64,000 nucleotides of DNA, taken from assembly GCA_000827325.1 (NCBI GenBank), contig KN832870.1, positions 5,704,001-5,768,000 of the forward strand, given 5' to 3'. The notes under the pieces were generated by a model. That model worked only from the letters and a program-made list of their open reading frames with translations. It was not told the DNA's origin and did no database searches. Origin of the DNA: Oidiodendron maius Zn (Eukaryota > Ascomycota > Leotiomycetes > Myxotrichaceae). A program made the translations under genes and the position numbers. Below, piece after piece: positions 12,901-24,015 of this stretch. The number at the start of each line of letters is the position of its first letter. Position 1 is the first letter of the stretch.

Positions 12901-13580
12901 GGAATCAAGGCCGATGGGACGAGGCTGAAGAGCTATATATACCAGTGATGGAGACGAGGAGGACGAAACTTGGAGCGGACCATCCAGACACGCTAAGCAG
13001 TATAGCAAACCTAGCGGCAGCATATAGGAATCAAGGCCGATGGGACGAGGCTGAAGAGCTATATATACAAGTGATGGAGACGAGGAGGACGAAACTTGGA
13101 GCGGACCATCCAGATACGCTAAGCAGTATAGCAAACCTAGCGGTAACGTACTGGAATCAAGGCCGATGGGACAAGGCTGAAGAGCTGGAGGTGCAAGTGA
13201 TGGAGACGAGGAGGACGAAACTCGGAGCGGACCATCCAGACACGCTAAGCAGTATAGCAAACCTAGCGGCAACGTACTGGAATCAAGGCCGATGGGATGA
13301 GGCTGAAGAGCTGGAGGTGCAAGTGACAGAGACGAGGAGGACGAAACTCGGAGCGGACCACCCAGACACTCTAAGCAGCATGGACAGCCTAGCGGTGACG
13401 TACTGGAGTCAAGGCCGAGCTACAGAGGCCTTGAAGCTAATGGAGGAATGTGTAATAGTACGGACCCATAAATTAGGGACTAATCACCCTGATACTTTGT
13501 CTTGCCGTGCGATATTACTTGAATGGCAGGCAGGGGAATCAGAGATTGGTGGATCAGTTGACAAAGACCAGGTGGTATAA
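9930..13580 (+). CDS. HET / NB-ARC / TPR NLR-type protein
   Basis: Two exons, 9930-10698 and 10750-13580, give about 1199 aa, an approximate figure because the TPR region contains Ns. The first ~200 residues are a HET domain: YAILSHTW, the WVDTCCIDK block with NTELTEAINSMFRWY, and RGWTLQELIAP are all present. The NB-ARC P-loop GLGGIGKT is at ~298-305 and a Walker-B-like LLVFDNADD near ~375-383. From ~684 to ~1168 the protein is a run of 42-aa tetratricopeptide repeats of the kinesin-light-chain type, each with a GADHPDTL core. HET proteins trigger heterokaryon incompatibility and regulated cell death; here the TPR array is the likely ligand sensor and NB-ARC the switch. I chose the Met that opens the conserved HET start (MRLLKLI) over an in-frame Met 16 codons upstream. 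Repeat units are nearly identical at DNA level. Confidence 0.9.
12028..13470 (+). repeat. Tandem 126-bp TPR-coding repeats
   Basis: The unit is exactly 126 bp (42 codons). The motif that opens each core recurs at 12195, 12321, 12717 and 12843 and onward at the same spacing, apart from the gap. Flanking units differ at few sites, which suggests recent amplification or concerted evolution. About 11 units are present counting the gap. Confidence 0.85.
12411..12718. other. Assembly gap (308 N) inside the TPR array
   Basis: 308 unresolved bases. The distance between matching repeat positions on either side is 396 bp, which is three 126-bp units plus 18, so the gap length does not fit the repeat register. 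The true number of units is unknown and the frame across it is only nominal. Confidence 0.95.
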
Positions 13581-14692
13581 TGACATGAATTTGTTAGAAT
13601 GAATAGAATAATGGTATAAAATCGTCCGCCTATAGTGTAGTAGCCTTTTTCATCATCGAGATGGAATAATGAGTTTGGAAGTAGCTGAAGCCTAAAGTTG
13701 GACCATTTTCTAACCACATCCACCTCGGCCACCCTTTAAATAAAGCAGAAAACAAATAGAACATATTATTTAGACTGCTTTTAATTAACAATACTAGAGT
13801 TTTGGCTTTAAGAACATGACTAAGAGACAGACAAAACGTGGCGTAAAGACTTAAGGTATAAATAACAATAATCTAAATCTTGAAGGGAGAGGTTACTGGT
13901 ACGCAGGTCGTAATCGGACATCAAGGTGAAACTCAAAGTTATATTGACTACTGAGCATGCAGACTCAACTAAAGTAAGAAGAGGTTATACAGGAGAGCTG
14001 GAGCCTTTATACTTAATACCATATACTCAATTGAGTCACCAAATAGGCTCCCACCTGGCTACCCTATAGGCACCAGTGGGCAGCCTAGTAGGCACCCTTA
14101 TCACATAAGTCATATGTACTTGAAGCCTTAGGACCTAGTCAATACTAAATATAATTTAATAAGCTATTATATAAGTTCTCTAGAAATTAAATTTGTAAAT
14201 TAGAATGATAAGAGGTTAAATATAAGTTTAGAGCGTCCTAAATAGAATAATAATAACATTTTTGTTAAGATATTTGTGGTTTGGTTGAACGTCCAGCTAT
14301 ACTACGGGACTTTCGCCTCGCACGGATGTCTGTTAGCCAAGATGTTGGTGCCACATAAGGAAGGAGCAATTGTTGGAAGATTGTTCGCGACTCCAACACC
14401 CCCCGCATCTTGGTCCTCCGATGGGGTTAGCTCCGTCACACATGTCCTCTGGGCGCAATGCTGCCTATAGCTTCGTTCCACACATACGCTGCAACATAAC
14501 CCCTCATGCAGGAAGGCTGCACATGTCGAGTTTCAAATATGCATTGGAATGCTTTCAGCCCCTTTTCTGTATATGCTGGTGTGGCTCTTTAAATAATCCA
14601 TCCTTAAATATTACTACCTATTTCCTGTCAAAACGACTTTCCGTATATCCTATTCGAATTCGAAAATTTGCACATTGCACGTCACCGTTACC
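13581..14692. other. AT-rich intergenic region
   Basis: No supported gene. 13740-14270 is AT-rich. A short run at 14040-14105 repeats a 'taggcaccc'-like word. The final ~150 bases are the likely promoter of the next gene. Confidence 0.45.
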
Positions 14693-16553
14693 ATGCCCTC
14701 CCTCTCAGGTCTAAAGAATAGCATGATCTCAGCCCTACGAAATCCTCACGAGCCGAGCAAACCACGATTGAAGCGGCGAGTCACACCGTTTAACGAAGCA
14801 CTCCAAAACTTGAGAACTTCTAAGACTGGATTTGTTACTTGTGCCGCTTTTCACTCTTTTGGGAAATGTCGCAAAGAGATTACCTTGGGCGACTCCAATT
14901 TTCTTGCCAATTTGGATCAATTGGACATGGCCGATATTCAGACCCCTATCAAATTGATGCCCCTGATGCTCTGCTCTAGCCATTGGGAGAAGACTATTTA
15001 CTACAATGCTTTGTTTCTGGACTGGGTGTCCGTGTACGGCTCGCAGCACGATAGCCAGCACTTCGAGAACATAGTTATCGATTACCAGTCGGCCATTGCT
15101 ATCGAGAATGAAGATCACCACGTACCGCAGATCCCTGTTTTCCCCGTGTCTATAGCAGAACCCGATAGAGGACTAGCTTCTGCACATTGCAGTCCCATAA
15201 GAGGTAAGCTGAGCTTCAGGCTATGTCCAACGTAAACTGGCTAATGACCTTGTTGCTACTTTCATGGGGACTTGTAGTGACGAATTTGATCAGTGCGTTT
15301 CTAACATTCAAATAGACGACAGTCGTCCGAATACCCCACCCACTAAGGATCAATCGCAAGCCTATATAGATCACGACGAAGTCAGTTCTATAAAACCTGA
15401 GTCTGATCCCAGCGGATATCAGCCACAAAATTCAGTTGTTGTGAATATGGAGTCCTATGCCTCGATTGAATTTGGAGTCGCGAAACTCGAAATCTTATAC
15501 CAGGAAAAGCTGAAATGTATCGCGATGAGTTCGAATGGCTGGCGGTGCATGGAGATCATATCTGAAGAGCAACTGTTCAAGGCTCGAGAACTTGTCAGCT
15601 CTTCGGCCAAATCGGATGATGTGCTTGACATTGAACTCCTGCTTGGGTCTGTTCTTTGTCCTGGACATGCCCTTGGACAACTGCCTCAAATATACTCTGA
15701 GAAATGGGCCCGCTTCTCAGAACAACGATTGTCTAAGGATGAAGCGATGTCAATATTTGATGCCGATGCCTGGAAATCTGTCCAGTTCTTTCATAGTGAA
15801 GAGAGTGGTAAGCCTTCGACACCAACAAAAATGGGAAGACCGAGATCTAGAAGTCAAGAGTGTGCTCCGAATGATCATCTTCCAGAGGCTGCAGGTCTCT
15901 CTGCATCTAAAGGCGGTGACCAACCGTCAATTCACACCTACTCTCAAGACATTATTGATCGCAATCTAGTTAAAGAGATGGTCTTCTCATTTTTACCGAG
16001 CTACGTGTACATAAGGAAGTCACTCGACAAGAATACTGGAAGGAATTTGGTGAAGATTGGGAACGGCAGAGATATTCTTGGTCTCAAGGGCCTTGATAAG
16101 GAAGGAACTGACGCTGGATGCCAACTCCGAGCTCTGGATCCAGCCTTTGTCGACCATGTACTTGTCAAAGACCCTGAACGAGCCCTAAAGCTTATTTATG
16201 CGGAGTTAGCGGATTTCCGAGCCAAGGTAGACTGCCAGCATTGGAAATTTGCAGCGACTAGCTACGCAGATGAGCAGGAACATATCAAATGGTTCAATAT
16301 CCATGTAAACGTGGCCATTGAGTCGGTTCGGCTGTGGTGCAGTTTTGTTGGCATGGCCTACAACTCTGCGGGTACTATCGAAGACAAGTGGGCAAAAATG
16401 GCGACTCTACTACCGAAGCCAAGTCTCTCTGAAATCGAGTCCTTAGAAAAGGGTCTTCTAACTGGTGACGAGGATATTATTTCGTTACATTATGAATTGC
16501 GAAACAGTCGGTATAAGCAATGGATCAAAGATGGGCAGAGCTCGAATGTTTGA
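14693..16553 (+). CDS. Fungal protein with a diverged T5orf172 (GIY-YIG-like) region
   Basis: Best model has exons 14693-15203 and 15316-16553 (582 aa). The intron has donor GTAAGC and a CTAAC branch site 12 nt before its AAATAG acceptor. A nearer acceptor at 15277 would put a stop right after the join. Residues ~240-300 contain CIAMSSNGWRCMEII, resembling the Cys-containing block that precedes T5orf172 domains in fungal proteins. The C-terminal third has YVYI, then LVKIG, then a helix ending in ERALKLIYAELADFR and a KWFN segment, the spacing of a T5orf172 domain. Family members are GIY-YIG-like and often multicopy, and mostly lack a tested function. Catalytic identity is uncertain because the domain is diverged. 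The assignment rests on pattern recall, so treat the family name as tentative. Confidence 0.6.
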
Positions 16554-16653
16554 ACCAAGGCACGTGAAGATGGGAGAAGCACAAATGGACTTACAAAGGC
16601 TTCTATATTGTGTACTGCTATAGCAATGTGTCATCATTGTTTCGCACTCATAA

Positions 16654-17994
16654 TTAGATGGTAATGACTATTTTTCCTTCAGTTTGGCCATTCAACATCT
16701 TCTTGAACCCATCAATTGCCTGATCTAGTGATATTGCCAGCCCAATATGAGGTTTAATCGCCTTTGCCGTGACAAACATAATCAAGTCTTCGAATTCTTT
16801 CAGGGTTCCAAGATAACAACCCCTAATATCTACCTGATCCACAAAGACATCAGTAAGTTGGATCGAGACGGCTCCTCCACTGTGTATGCCACATGTAATG
16901 ACCGTCCCACCAGGCTTCACTGAACCCATGGTATGAGCCCACGTCACTTCACCACTGGTATCAAACACGGCGTCTACCTTGTCAGGTAAATCTACTCCCG
17001 GTTCAAACGCCTGTTCTGCTCCAAGCCGTAAACCCAATGCTCGCTTCTCAGCAGTACGCCCGGTGCACCACACCCGCATTCCTGCTGCAGCACCCATCTG
17101 GATCAGAGCCGTAGTGACACCCCCAGAAGCTCCCTGAACGAGCATAGTTTGACCAGCCCTTAGGCCAGATTTAGTGAACAGCATCCGATATGCTGTTAGC
17201 CACGCGACACCTAACACAGATGCAGTCTCGAAAGTCATTCCATCGGGAAGAGGAACGGCGTTGCGCTTAGGGACTATCACGTACTCCGATAGCGTTCCAT
17301 CCGTGAGCTCACTAAGTACATGACGCTTTGGATCCAGGGTCTCATCTCCTTTGTGTTCCGAATCCCCCATGCACGGATAGAGGACGACTCTGCGTCCGTC
17401 TTCCAGTGTCCCCGCCCCGTCACAGCCGAGGATGCGTGGGAGTGTAAATCCCGGCACAACGTAGCCCCGCATTGTAAATATGTCGTGATAATTCAAACTA
17501 GCAGCCGCAACCTTCACTTTAACCCATCCCGCCGCCAGCTTGGGCTGCGGCCGGGCATAGTTCATCTGGAGTGTTGAAATCGGGTCGCCGGAGTTGGTTT
17601 TGGTTGCCAACAGTGCTTTCATTGAGGGTGTTGTTGTAGGGTCCCACGGAGTGATGGTAAGTAATGTGATAAGGTTGTGCTCAATAACAAAGTTAAAGAA
17701 CAGAGGAAACGGTTCCGTAATCCCGTAGTCAGATTTGAAGTTTCCGTCCATAATGACGTGGACGACGATGGACGAGCCATCTTGCATTGATCGCTGGACA
17801 TCAATGCTCGCATTATGGGCGACTAGTGCCTTTGCACTCCATTCTCGGATCTCTTTGAGGCCGGGGTACTGCTTCCCTTCGTCGATGACTACTGCATTCT
17901 GGCCGAAGGTTGACATAATGGCATCGTTGTTGCGAGCATTGATAGCGTTGAGATGTGCATCAATGATGGTCGGAAGTAGGGTGATGGAGGACAT
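16654..17994 (-). CDS. NTF2/SnoaL-like domain fused to MDR oxidoreductase
   Basis: Single exon, 446 aa. Residues ~1-115 look like an NTF2/SnoaL-like cone fold (HLNAINARNNDAIMSTF near the start is typical). Residues ~130-446 are a medium-chain dehydrogenase/reductase of the quinone oxidoreductase/zinc-independent type. This part has a GroES-like half with SLNYHDIFTMRG and LGCDGAG, then a Rossmann half with VQGASGGV for NADP(H) binding and CTGRTAEKR downstream. No classical four-cysteine structural zinc loop is visible. MDR proteins of this type reduce quinones, enals or alcohols. The SnoaL-like front is unusual as a fusion and could be a second active site or a dimerisation or substrate-capture module. 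It is divergent from the APH-type kinase gene across a ~440-bp shared promoter. Start is the ATG at the edge of the NTF2-like fold. Confidence 0.82.
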   Translation of the reverse strand: MSSITLLPTIIDAHLNAINARNNDAIMSTFGQNAVVIDEGKQYPGLKEIREWSAKALVAHNASIDVQRSMQDGSSIVVHVIMDGNFKSDYGITEPFPLFFNFVIEHNLITLLTITPWDPTTTPSMKALLATKTNSGDPISTLQMNYARPQPKLAAGWVKVKVAAASLNYHDIFTMRGYVVPGFTLPRILGCDGAGTLEDGRRVVLYPCMGDSEHKGDETLDPKRHVLSELTDGTLSEYVIVPKRNAVPLPDGMTFETASVLGVAWLTAYRMLFTKSGLRAGQTMLVQGASGGVTTALIQMGAAAGMRVWCTGRTAEKRALGLRLGAEQAFEPGVDLPDKVDAVFDTSGEVTWAHTMGSVKPGGTVITCGIHSGGAVSIQLTDVFVDQVDIRGCYLGTLKEFEDLIMFVTAKAIKPHIGLAISLDQAIDGFKKMLNGQTEGKIVITI

Positions 17995-18430
17995 AGTTAC
18001 TAGGTGTTGGGTTGTTTGGAAATCTTGAAAAGTTGTGCTTGTTGAAGAAGAGATAGAGAAGCTCTACATTAAGATATATTATGATATTATATATTTCACA
18101 GGACTAGAGAGCGGTGAGCTAAATTTGAGGCACTTTGGCTCTTGCCACACATAAACTCCGCAATTTGCTGCATTACAATATCGCCTTTGGGACCCTACAA
18201 GTTCCGAAGTGCTGACGGCAGATACACGATGTCCGCTGGAGAGTTGTTCCGAATTGGTGATAGTTGGCGGAGTTTGGCTCCAGGGATGCGGCGGAGTTTG
18301 AGTACAGAAGGACAAGAATTGCGGCATTCGCTACAGTATGACGCTAATCGTCGGCTCACTTCGACCGCCTTTTAAGGTGCTCCAAAACTGTGCGGCAAGT
18401 CTTCTCTACATAAGTCCAGTTCTAGACACC
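17995..18430. promoter_or_regulatory. Shared divergent promoter region
   Basis: 436 bp between two genes transcribed away from each other. An AT-rich tract at 18068-18100 is a candidate core element for the MDR gene. No operator could be identified by eye. Confidence 0.5.
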
Positions 18431-19633
18431 ATGGCGCCACTCGAGCCAGCAGGGGAAGACGCCATTCCAACAAAGCTCTTGCAGCAGCTGTCACAGACTC
18501 CGTATGCCTGCTCTTCGCCGTTGCTGCCGCTAAGCACCAGGCCCGGTAATTTTGTTTATCGAGGCATCCTGGCTGAACCCATCCGTACCCAAGATGGTGC
18601 CACGGCCAAGAGCATCATAATAAAGCATTATACGGACACCGGGCCCAAGATATTTGAGGAGCTTTTGCTTCAATCGCTCGCTAATTACTTACCATCTGCC
18701 ACCACAGTCACTGTCAAGCCACCGCGTCTCTACCTGTACGACCGAGAGACTAACACCCAGGTTCTGGAGGATTTCTCTAATACCAATGGGTTCAGGGCCA
18801 TGTTGTTCTCTGCCGACACTCACAACCTTCTCCCCTCACCCAGCACAGCCACCATCGGCCGCCACTTGGGATTGTGGCTTCGATCCTTTCATACCTGGGC
18901 TTCGGCACCAGAGCAAGCTGCTCTCCGGGCGCAGATGTGGCAGAACGACCCTATGCGGAAGATCAAGTATCTCTTCACTTACGATAGCGTTCTCAAAGTA
19001 CTCGAAAATTACCCGGAGCTTTTGGAGGGCCACGAGAAGACCCTGGACACCATCCTAGATGCCATGGCAAAGGAGTTCGAGAGGCCATCGACAGAGGAAG
19101 GCGACGGTTACGGTCTCCTACATGGTGATTTCTGGTCAGGAAAGTAAGTTATAACCCTTATCCCGTTATTGCACGTTATGTTTTTCCTAACAAACGTCTT
19201 CAACGCCAGCATTCTACTTCCTAGTGCTGGTTGGTCAGAGCCAGCACTAGCAGACAGGACTAATGAGCTGTTCGTCATCGACTGGGAGTTCTCTCAGTTT
19301 GGTCACCGATCCTGTGATCTCGGCCAAATCGTGGGCGACCTCTATGAGCGGAAGATTTATAACAATCTTGACACTGCCATATCCACCATGGAAGGAGTCA
19401 TTGACGGCTATGGTGCATTAAGTGACGAGATGGTCTTTCGGACTGCCATTTACGTGGGTGTTCATCTAATCAGCTGGTATAATAGGCGGCCCCGGAAGGG
19501 ACCGAGGGTGGCACCTCCGGAGGTGATCGTGGCTGGCTTAACGATAGGAAGGGACTTTATGGTGAAGGGATGGGAGAAGGATAGGGCGTTCTTCCAGGGT
19601 AGTGGGTTAGCGTCTTTGTTTGCTGCAAGATAG
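18431..19633 (+). CDS. Aminoglycoside phosphotransferase (APH)-family kinase
   Basis: Exons 18431-19143 and 19210-19633 give 378 aa. The intron falls inside the catalytic motif: splicing restores HGDFWSGN, the Brenner-type motif with catalytic Asp and Mg-binding Asn. FVIDWEFSQFG follows, supplying the second Mg-binding Asp. An N-lobe with IIIKHYTDT, probably the ATP-binding lysine, precedes it. Fungal members phosphorylate small molecules such as methylthioribose, choline or homoserine, and many have no known substrate. Position next to an MDR oxidoreductase and a Zn2Cys6 regulator suggests a small metabolic unit, but the substrate cannot be told from sequence. I start at MAPLEP because upstream sequence lacks kinase-like character. 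Confidence 0.85.
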
Positions 19634-19857
19634 ACCAAGATCAAGGGAATACTCGGATGACTTCCTGCCTTTGAAAGGCTCTCAACGAAGCACCGCACCT
19701 TAGAGGCAGCCGTAAGCGAGCCGACAATTACTTGTGATAACGATAAATCGTTTGCAGTTTAGCGTACACCCCAGCAGGCTAGTGAGTTCAAGGTCTGCCC
19801 CCATCAGTTTCGTTTGGCGGACGCCTTTCCAGACATCCAATATGGTATCCAAGCGCA

Positions 19858-21027
19858 ATGGTTGCGACAAGGCAGAAGTCATGTGTGCCGTGCGCAAATG
19901 CGAAGCGAAAATGTGACCAGAAAGACCCCGTCTGCGGGCGCTGCGCTTCAAGATTGCTCCACTGCGAATATAAACCTGGTAGCTTAAGGAGGGGTGAAGG
20001 CCATTCTTCTACAGGGCGTAATCTGGACACGCCCGTCAGCTTCTCTGATGGTTCTCTTCAACTAGACCCCGAAATAATATGCGAGCCAGCATGCCCATTA
20101 CCAGCCACTTCACAGCTGCAGCTCGCTCGGGGGAACGAAATTGGTGCTATAGGTTCGATGCACAACAGCTCATTTGAGGAAGACTTTCTAGGCGCATACG
20201 ACAAGCTAGTCTTGAATAGTGCGTTGCCGGAAGTTGGGACAATGGATAGGGATCGTCTACGCTTCTGTGTTGGGCAACTAGAGCATATCCCGGTAAAACT
20301 GGTTAGGGAAGGCAAATCACCGTTCATTCATCTTCAGTCCTATAACCAAATTATGCCACATCCTCTGCAGGAAGCTTGGAGTGCAGCTGCTCTATACCTT
20401 GAAAAGACTGATGCGAACGAAATAATGGTCTGGGACATCATCGCCGCAAAAGCCGCCCAGCTGGTGGAACCGCACAGCTCTTGGTCTGTTTCTGAGCACT
20501 TGGCCAGCGTGCAAGCCCTCATCATATTCCAAATAATCCGGCTTTTTGATGGCAATATCAGTCAGCGAGCAGATGCTGAGCGGCACAATGAGATTCTTCT
20601 GCAATGGACGAACCACCTGGTATATCGAACAGGGATTCTCGCTTCATCCTGTAGCGTAATTCCAGCCTCGTGGGAATCATGGGTTTTTGAAGAGATGACA
20701 TGCCGCACAATTATAGTTTCAAGAATATTGCAGGCCATGTTCTCGATTCAGAAACAAGGATATTGCACTATGGTTGCTGCGGTCGCCGAACTGTCGTTTA
20801 CAATGCAGAGAGCGCTCTGGGAAGCACCAACGGCGATGCATTGGCAGAGGGAGTTGAAAGAGAAGAGAAGATTTCACGCGCTGCACATGGATTTTACTGA
20901 GACGTTCGCCACCGGCACCCTTGAGGATGTGGATGATCTGGGGATTTTATTACTAGTAACTTTTAATGGTGTGAATGGCGTAAATGAATGGATTGCCAAA
21001 ACCGGGAGTACAGCGCTTATAGTATAA
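19858..21027 (+). CDS. Zn2Cys6 transcription factor
   Basis: Single exon, 389 aa. Residues 9-36 form a complete binuclear zinc cluster, C-x2-C-x6-C-x6-C-x2-C-x6-C, including the basic ANAKRKC run. The rest is mostly helical with no clear full fungal-specific transcription factor domain; length is short for the class, closer to aflatoxin-type or uncharacterised small regulators. It lies downstream of, and in the same direction as, the APH-type kinase gene, 224 bp away, so it may act on the kinase/MDR pair. Nuclear, DNA-binding. Confidence 0.85.
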   Translation: MVATRQKSCVPCANAKRKCDQKDPVCGRCASRLLHCEYKPGSLRRGEGHSSTGRNLDTPVSFSDGSLQLDPEIICEPACPLPATSQLQLARGNEIGAIGSMHNSSFEEDFLGAYDKLVLNSALPEVGTMDRDRLRFCVGQLEHIPVKLVREGKSPFIHLQSYNQIMPHPLQEAWSAAALYLEKTDANEIMVWDIIAAKAAQLVEPHSSWSVSEHLASVQALIIFQIIRLFDGNISQRADAERHNEILLQWTNHLVYRTGILASSCSVIPASWESWVFEEMTCRTIIVSRILQAMFSIQKQGYCTMVAAVAELSFTMQRALWEAPTAMHWQRELKEKRRFHALHMDFTETFATGTLEDVDDLGILLLVTFNGVNGVNEWIAKTGSTALIV

Positions 21028-22696
21028 TTTCAAATTATACGAACGGTTCATAAGTTCCTACCTGAGACATACGGAGCTATAGGAATGATATTCTAGTAAA
21101 AATGCTCCGTATTCTCAAAGCTGGTGGGTGCAACCACCACCTTTATGCTTTGTAACTAGACTGGAATTCCAAATACAGTCTTAAATCAAGGATTTCAGCA
21201 TACATAACATATACTTCTTCACACGGTGTATGATATTAGTATTCAGTGCTTTAGTATCAGTTTCAGTCCCAAAGCAAGTGTTAAGGGAGTGTAGTAGCTC
21301 GGCAGCAGCCAAGTCGCCAACTACCCAACTACAGTAATAATAATTTAGACAGTAAAATGATTAAAATCAGAAAAGTAATGAGTTCCCTTATTGAAATAAA
21401 TACCAGCCGGTATCGTATTTATGGCAGTTACATACATATTTGAATGACCAGGCTAAGGAATGGGTTATCTTCGTTGATTTTGTTCATTAATAGGAGTTGG
21501 GCGAATTATTGCTAGAAAGTGGCGCGGGCTCCTTCTGGTGCCATCTGTGTTCCTGGCCCCGTCATACTGCGTCGGAGCTGCCTGGTGTTATGTAAGAGGA
21601 TACGAGGATTGGAGAAATCCAGAGCTTCTTTACGTATATGCCGATGAGCGATCAAATGTTAAGCATATAACTAAGAACGATGATCTACGTGCAACAAGGC
21701 GCAGCACAGTCTACCCCGGCTCTCTTCTCGCCAATCCGTACAGTATAACCAACATTAGGATCTCTGCTGGACGTAAGCTTCAGACTCATATCCCTGTCGG
21801 GTTTATCTTGGCACGACTTTAAGGCAATGGTGTGGATTGGGACTTCCTCCTGTTCTGGAATACGTGAAAGCTCCATCCGCAACTTCGTCGGGCTTTTGCG
21901 CCACATCCAGCACTAATAATAGTTATCAGGGCTATATGACCTGTCCCTTATCTTATGTACATTCATAAATATGCCTTGTCGGGCAAGTTGTTGGGTCCTC
22001 AGCACAGTGGATTGCAGGCGGACGAGGCTGAGCAGGCAGCGCATACATAAAGGCTTTAAGCAAGCCCCGTTCATTTTGTTGGATGCCGAATTCTTAAGGT
22101 TTCGACAGCCTCTCATTTCGTACAAACTTGTATTAATCTGTAAGACTCTATTTTAGGAGATGGCAGAACAGTTGAAATAGGGTTCGGTTTAATTAACCTG
22201 TCCTCAACCCCTCTGTCTTGACGTGTTCCAGATTAAAGTAAACTGTATATTAAGTATTGATTGAACTTGGGATCTTACCACATCGTAACACGACATGGAT
22301 GCGGCAGAGGGCTCCATACCATACTGAGCAGATATCAGCCGTAGCATCAAACAGAGTCACGAAAGGTTCTGAAGCTATTGGGATTTGCTCCTAGAGGCGC
22401 GATATCCTTCGCCTTCCTGATTTTAGGAACACCGTATACCTTTTCTTTCTTTTAGCAAAGGATGTCTCCACAGTTAGAAAGACATGGGTAATGTGGAAGC
22501 AGCCTGCCTGTGCTACCTGATCCTCCCATTAAATCCTACATGATAGAATTTGGAGCAGAGAAAAGTATATATTGCCTGACTTCCACTGAGTTACACTATT
22601 TATTTCATTACAGAATCATCACAGAATCATCAACATTCATTCTTACTTGCAACTTATTCTTTACTCTACTCTCCAAATCCAACTCAACGTTGAAAA
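21028..22696. other. Intergenic, AT-moderate, no firm gene
   Basis: Short open stretches occur (one of ~94 codons at 21538-21822) without start context or domain. A possible TATA element (gtatata) lies near 22566, about 130 bp upstream of the secreted-protein gene. Nothing else supported. Confidence 0.45.
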
Positions 22697-23054
22697 ATGA
22701 AGACATTCGCCATTTCAGCTACCTTGGTCGTTCTTGCTACCAGTGTTGTAGCAGATAACTGCAGTGGAGGCCTTGCTTATTGTAGCAGCAGCCTGCTACA
22801 AAAGGGTACGAAAACCTTAACAAATATTTTGCATGATGTCTAGGAATAAAGACTGACTCCAGGATGCTATAGGTGATTACGCAGCCCAAATTAATCAGGC
22901 CCTTACTCTTGCCCACCAGACAAATCCTCAAGATGCTGACAAGGCACTGTTCTTCTGTGAAGGTGGCAGCAACGGCAACATAGTGTTTACTACATCCTGC
23001 GCGAAGGGTTGTGAGGACGGGGGCTCAGGTAATTCCGATTACTGTGCCGCATGA
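22697..23054 (+). CDS. Small secreted cysteine-rich protein
   Basis: Exons 22697-22805 and 22873-23054 give 96 aa. The first ~19 residues are a clean signal peptide (MKTFAISATLVVLATSVVA) with an expected cut before DNC. The mature part of ~77 aa has six cysteines, enough for three disulfides, and ends in a Gly/Ser-rich GGSGNSDYC segment. I recall similar short proteins in other ascomycetes with the pattern DNC...YC...FFC...C...C...C, but no function is established. Candidate roles are effector, antimicrobial or surface protein. Two acceptors are possible; only the CTATAG one keeps the frame open. Confidence 0.8.
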
Positions 23055-23420
23055 GTGTTCGTTCTTGCTTGAACATTTTGGATGTTCGTCTGGTGCAGAA
23101 GTAAAATGGGCGCTAAGGAGTTCTGGATATGGGCAAGGGGTGAGAGAAACAATAGATTTCAGTATCATTATAAGGGAGCAATCAATCAAGATTCCCAATG
23201 ACTTAACCCTCTCCGTATACTAATGAATCGAGCGGTTGTAGTCGGATATTGCGAAATGGCCGAGCTAAGAAGCGTCGTATTAACACCGAAAATCCATTTT
23301 GCTTGGGTGTGAGAAATCTATTGATTCAACAGATTACGAGGACTATAAGCTTCCGCTATCATTACCGATCGTGGAGTCATATCGGCCACACCATCTCTCT
23401 TCTCTCATATACAGTCCCTA

Positions 23421-23768
23421 TCAAGAAGTACAGCTGAAGCGATTGCCTGACTTGGCATTACATACAAAAGGAATGGCATTGTTGGAACTCGCTGAGACAC
23501 CGTCGCCCACAAGGCTTTCGAACAAAGCAAGGACGTTATCCAAGATCTCGAGGTAGAATTCAGACGACTTGTCGATTTTCGCATCCTGCTCAATCAACCA
23601 TGTCTCGAAAAGTTGGGCCTCTGCAGAGAATAACGTGCAAAAATTCTCGAAATATGAGCTTTTGACTGATTTGTCTTGGCTGAGGGTTGAGGTGAAGAGA
23701 GATAGAATACCCAGCAGCAGTGCCTCGTCCGCTTCCGCTATAAGGAGCTCATCATCCATATGATTCAA
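23421..23768 (-). CDS. Uncertain short open reading frame
   Basis: 115 codons with a protein-like helical composition. The segment around YFENFC...FETW...YLEILDNVLALFE faintly recalls the helical N-terminal region found before C2H2 fingers in many fungal proteins. It lies immediately upstream of, and opposite to, a gene that has only the tail of such a finger region. No introns, start context or domain confirm it; it may be antisense noise or an inverted gene piece. Confidence 0.25.
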   Translation of the reverse strand: MNHMDDELLIAEADEALLLGILSLFTSTLSQDKSVKSSYFENFCTLFSAEAQLFETWLIEQDAKIDKSSEFYLEILDNVLALFESLVGDGVSASSNNAIPFVCNAKSGNRFSCTS

Positions 23769-24015
23769 GCTATCAGGGCCGCAATACTAGGATTAGTAGC
23801 ATGTACCCAAGTTGCACCAAGGCGCACGAAGATGTCCAGAGTTCTCTCTTCGTTGATGATGATGGCTGGTTAATCAGATACGTGCAGTTGTTGGATGTTG
23901 TTGTGGTGGAGACTGAAGCTGACAAAATGCACGCACGGACTTCGCTCGCCTTAGCCCCGCGACTGACAACCTTCCTCCAATTTCCTTCGGCGACAAAGAG
24001 CGATTCTAGCAACAC

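Noticed and set aside
12223-13272. Long minus-strand open frame over the TPR array
   Set aside because: It is the shadow of the 126-bp coding repeats; low-complexity Leu/Ser/Pro translation with no domain.
15204-15277. Alternative intron in the T5orf172-like gene ending at the nearer TTGTAG
   Set aside because: Joining there gives a stop 12 codons later and abandons 410 codons of clean downstream frame; the acceptor at 15315 keeps the frame and has a better branch site.
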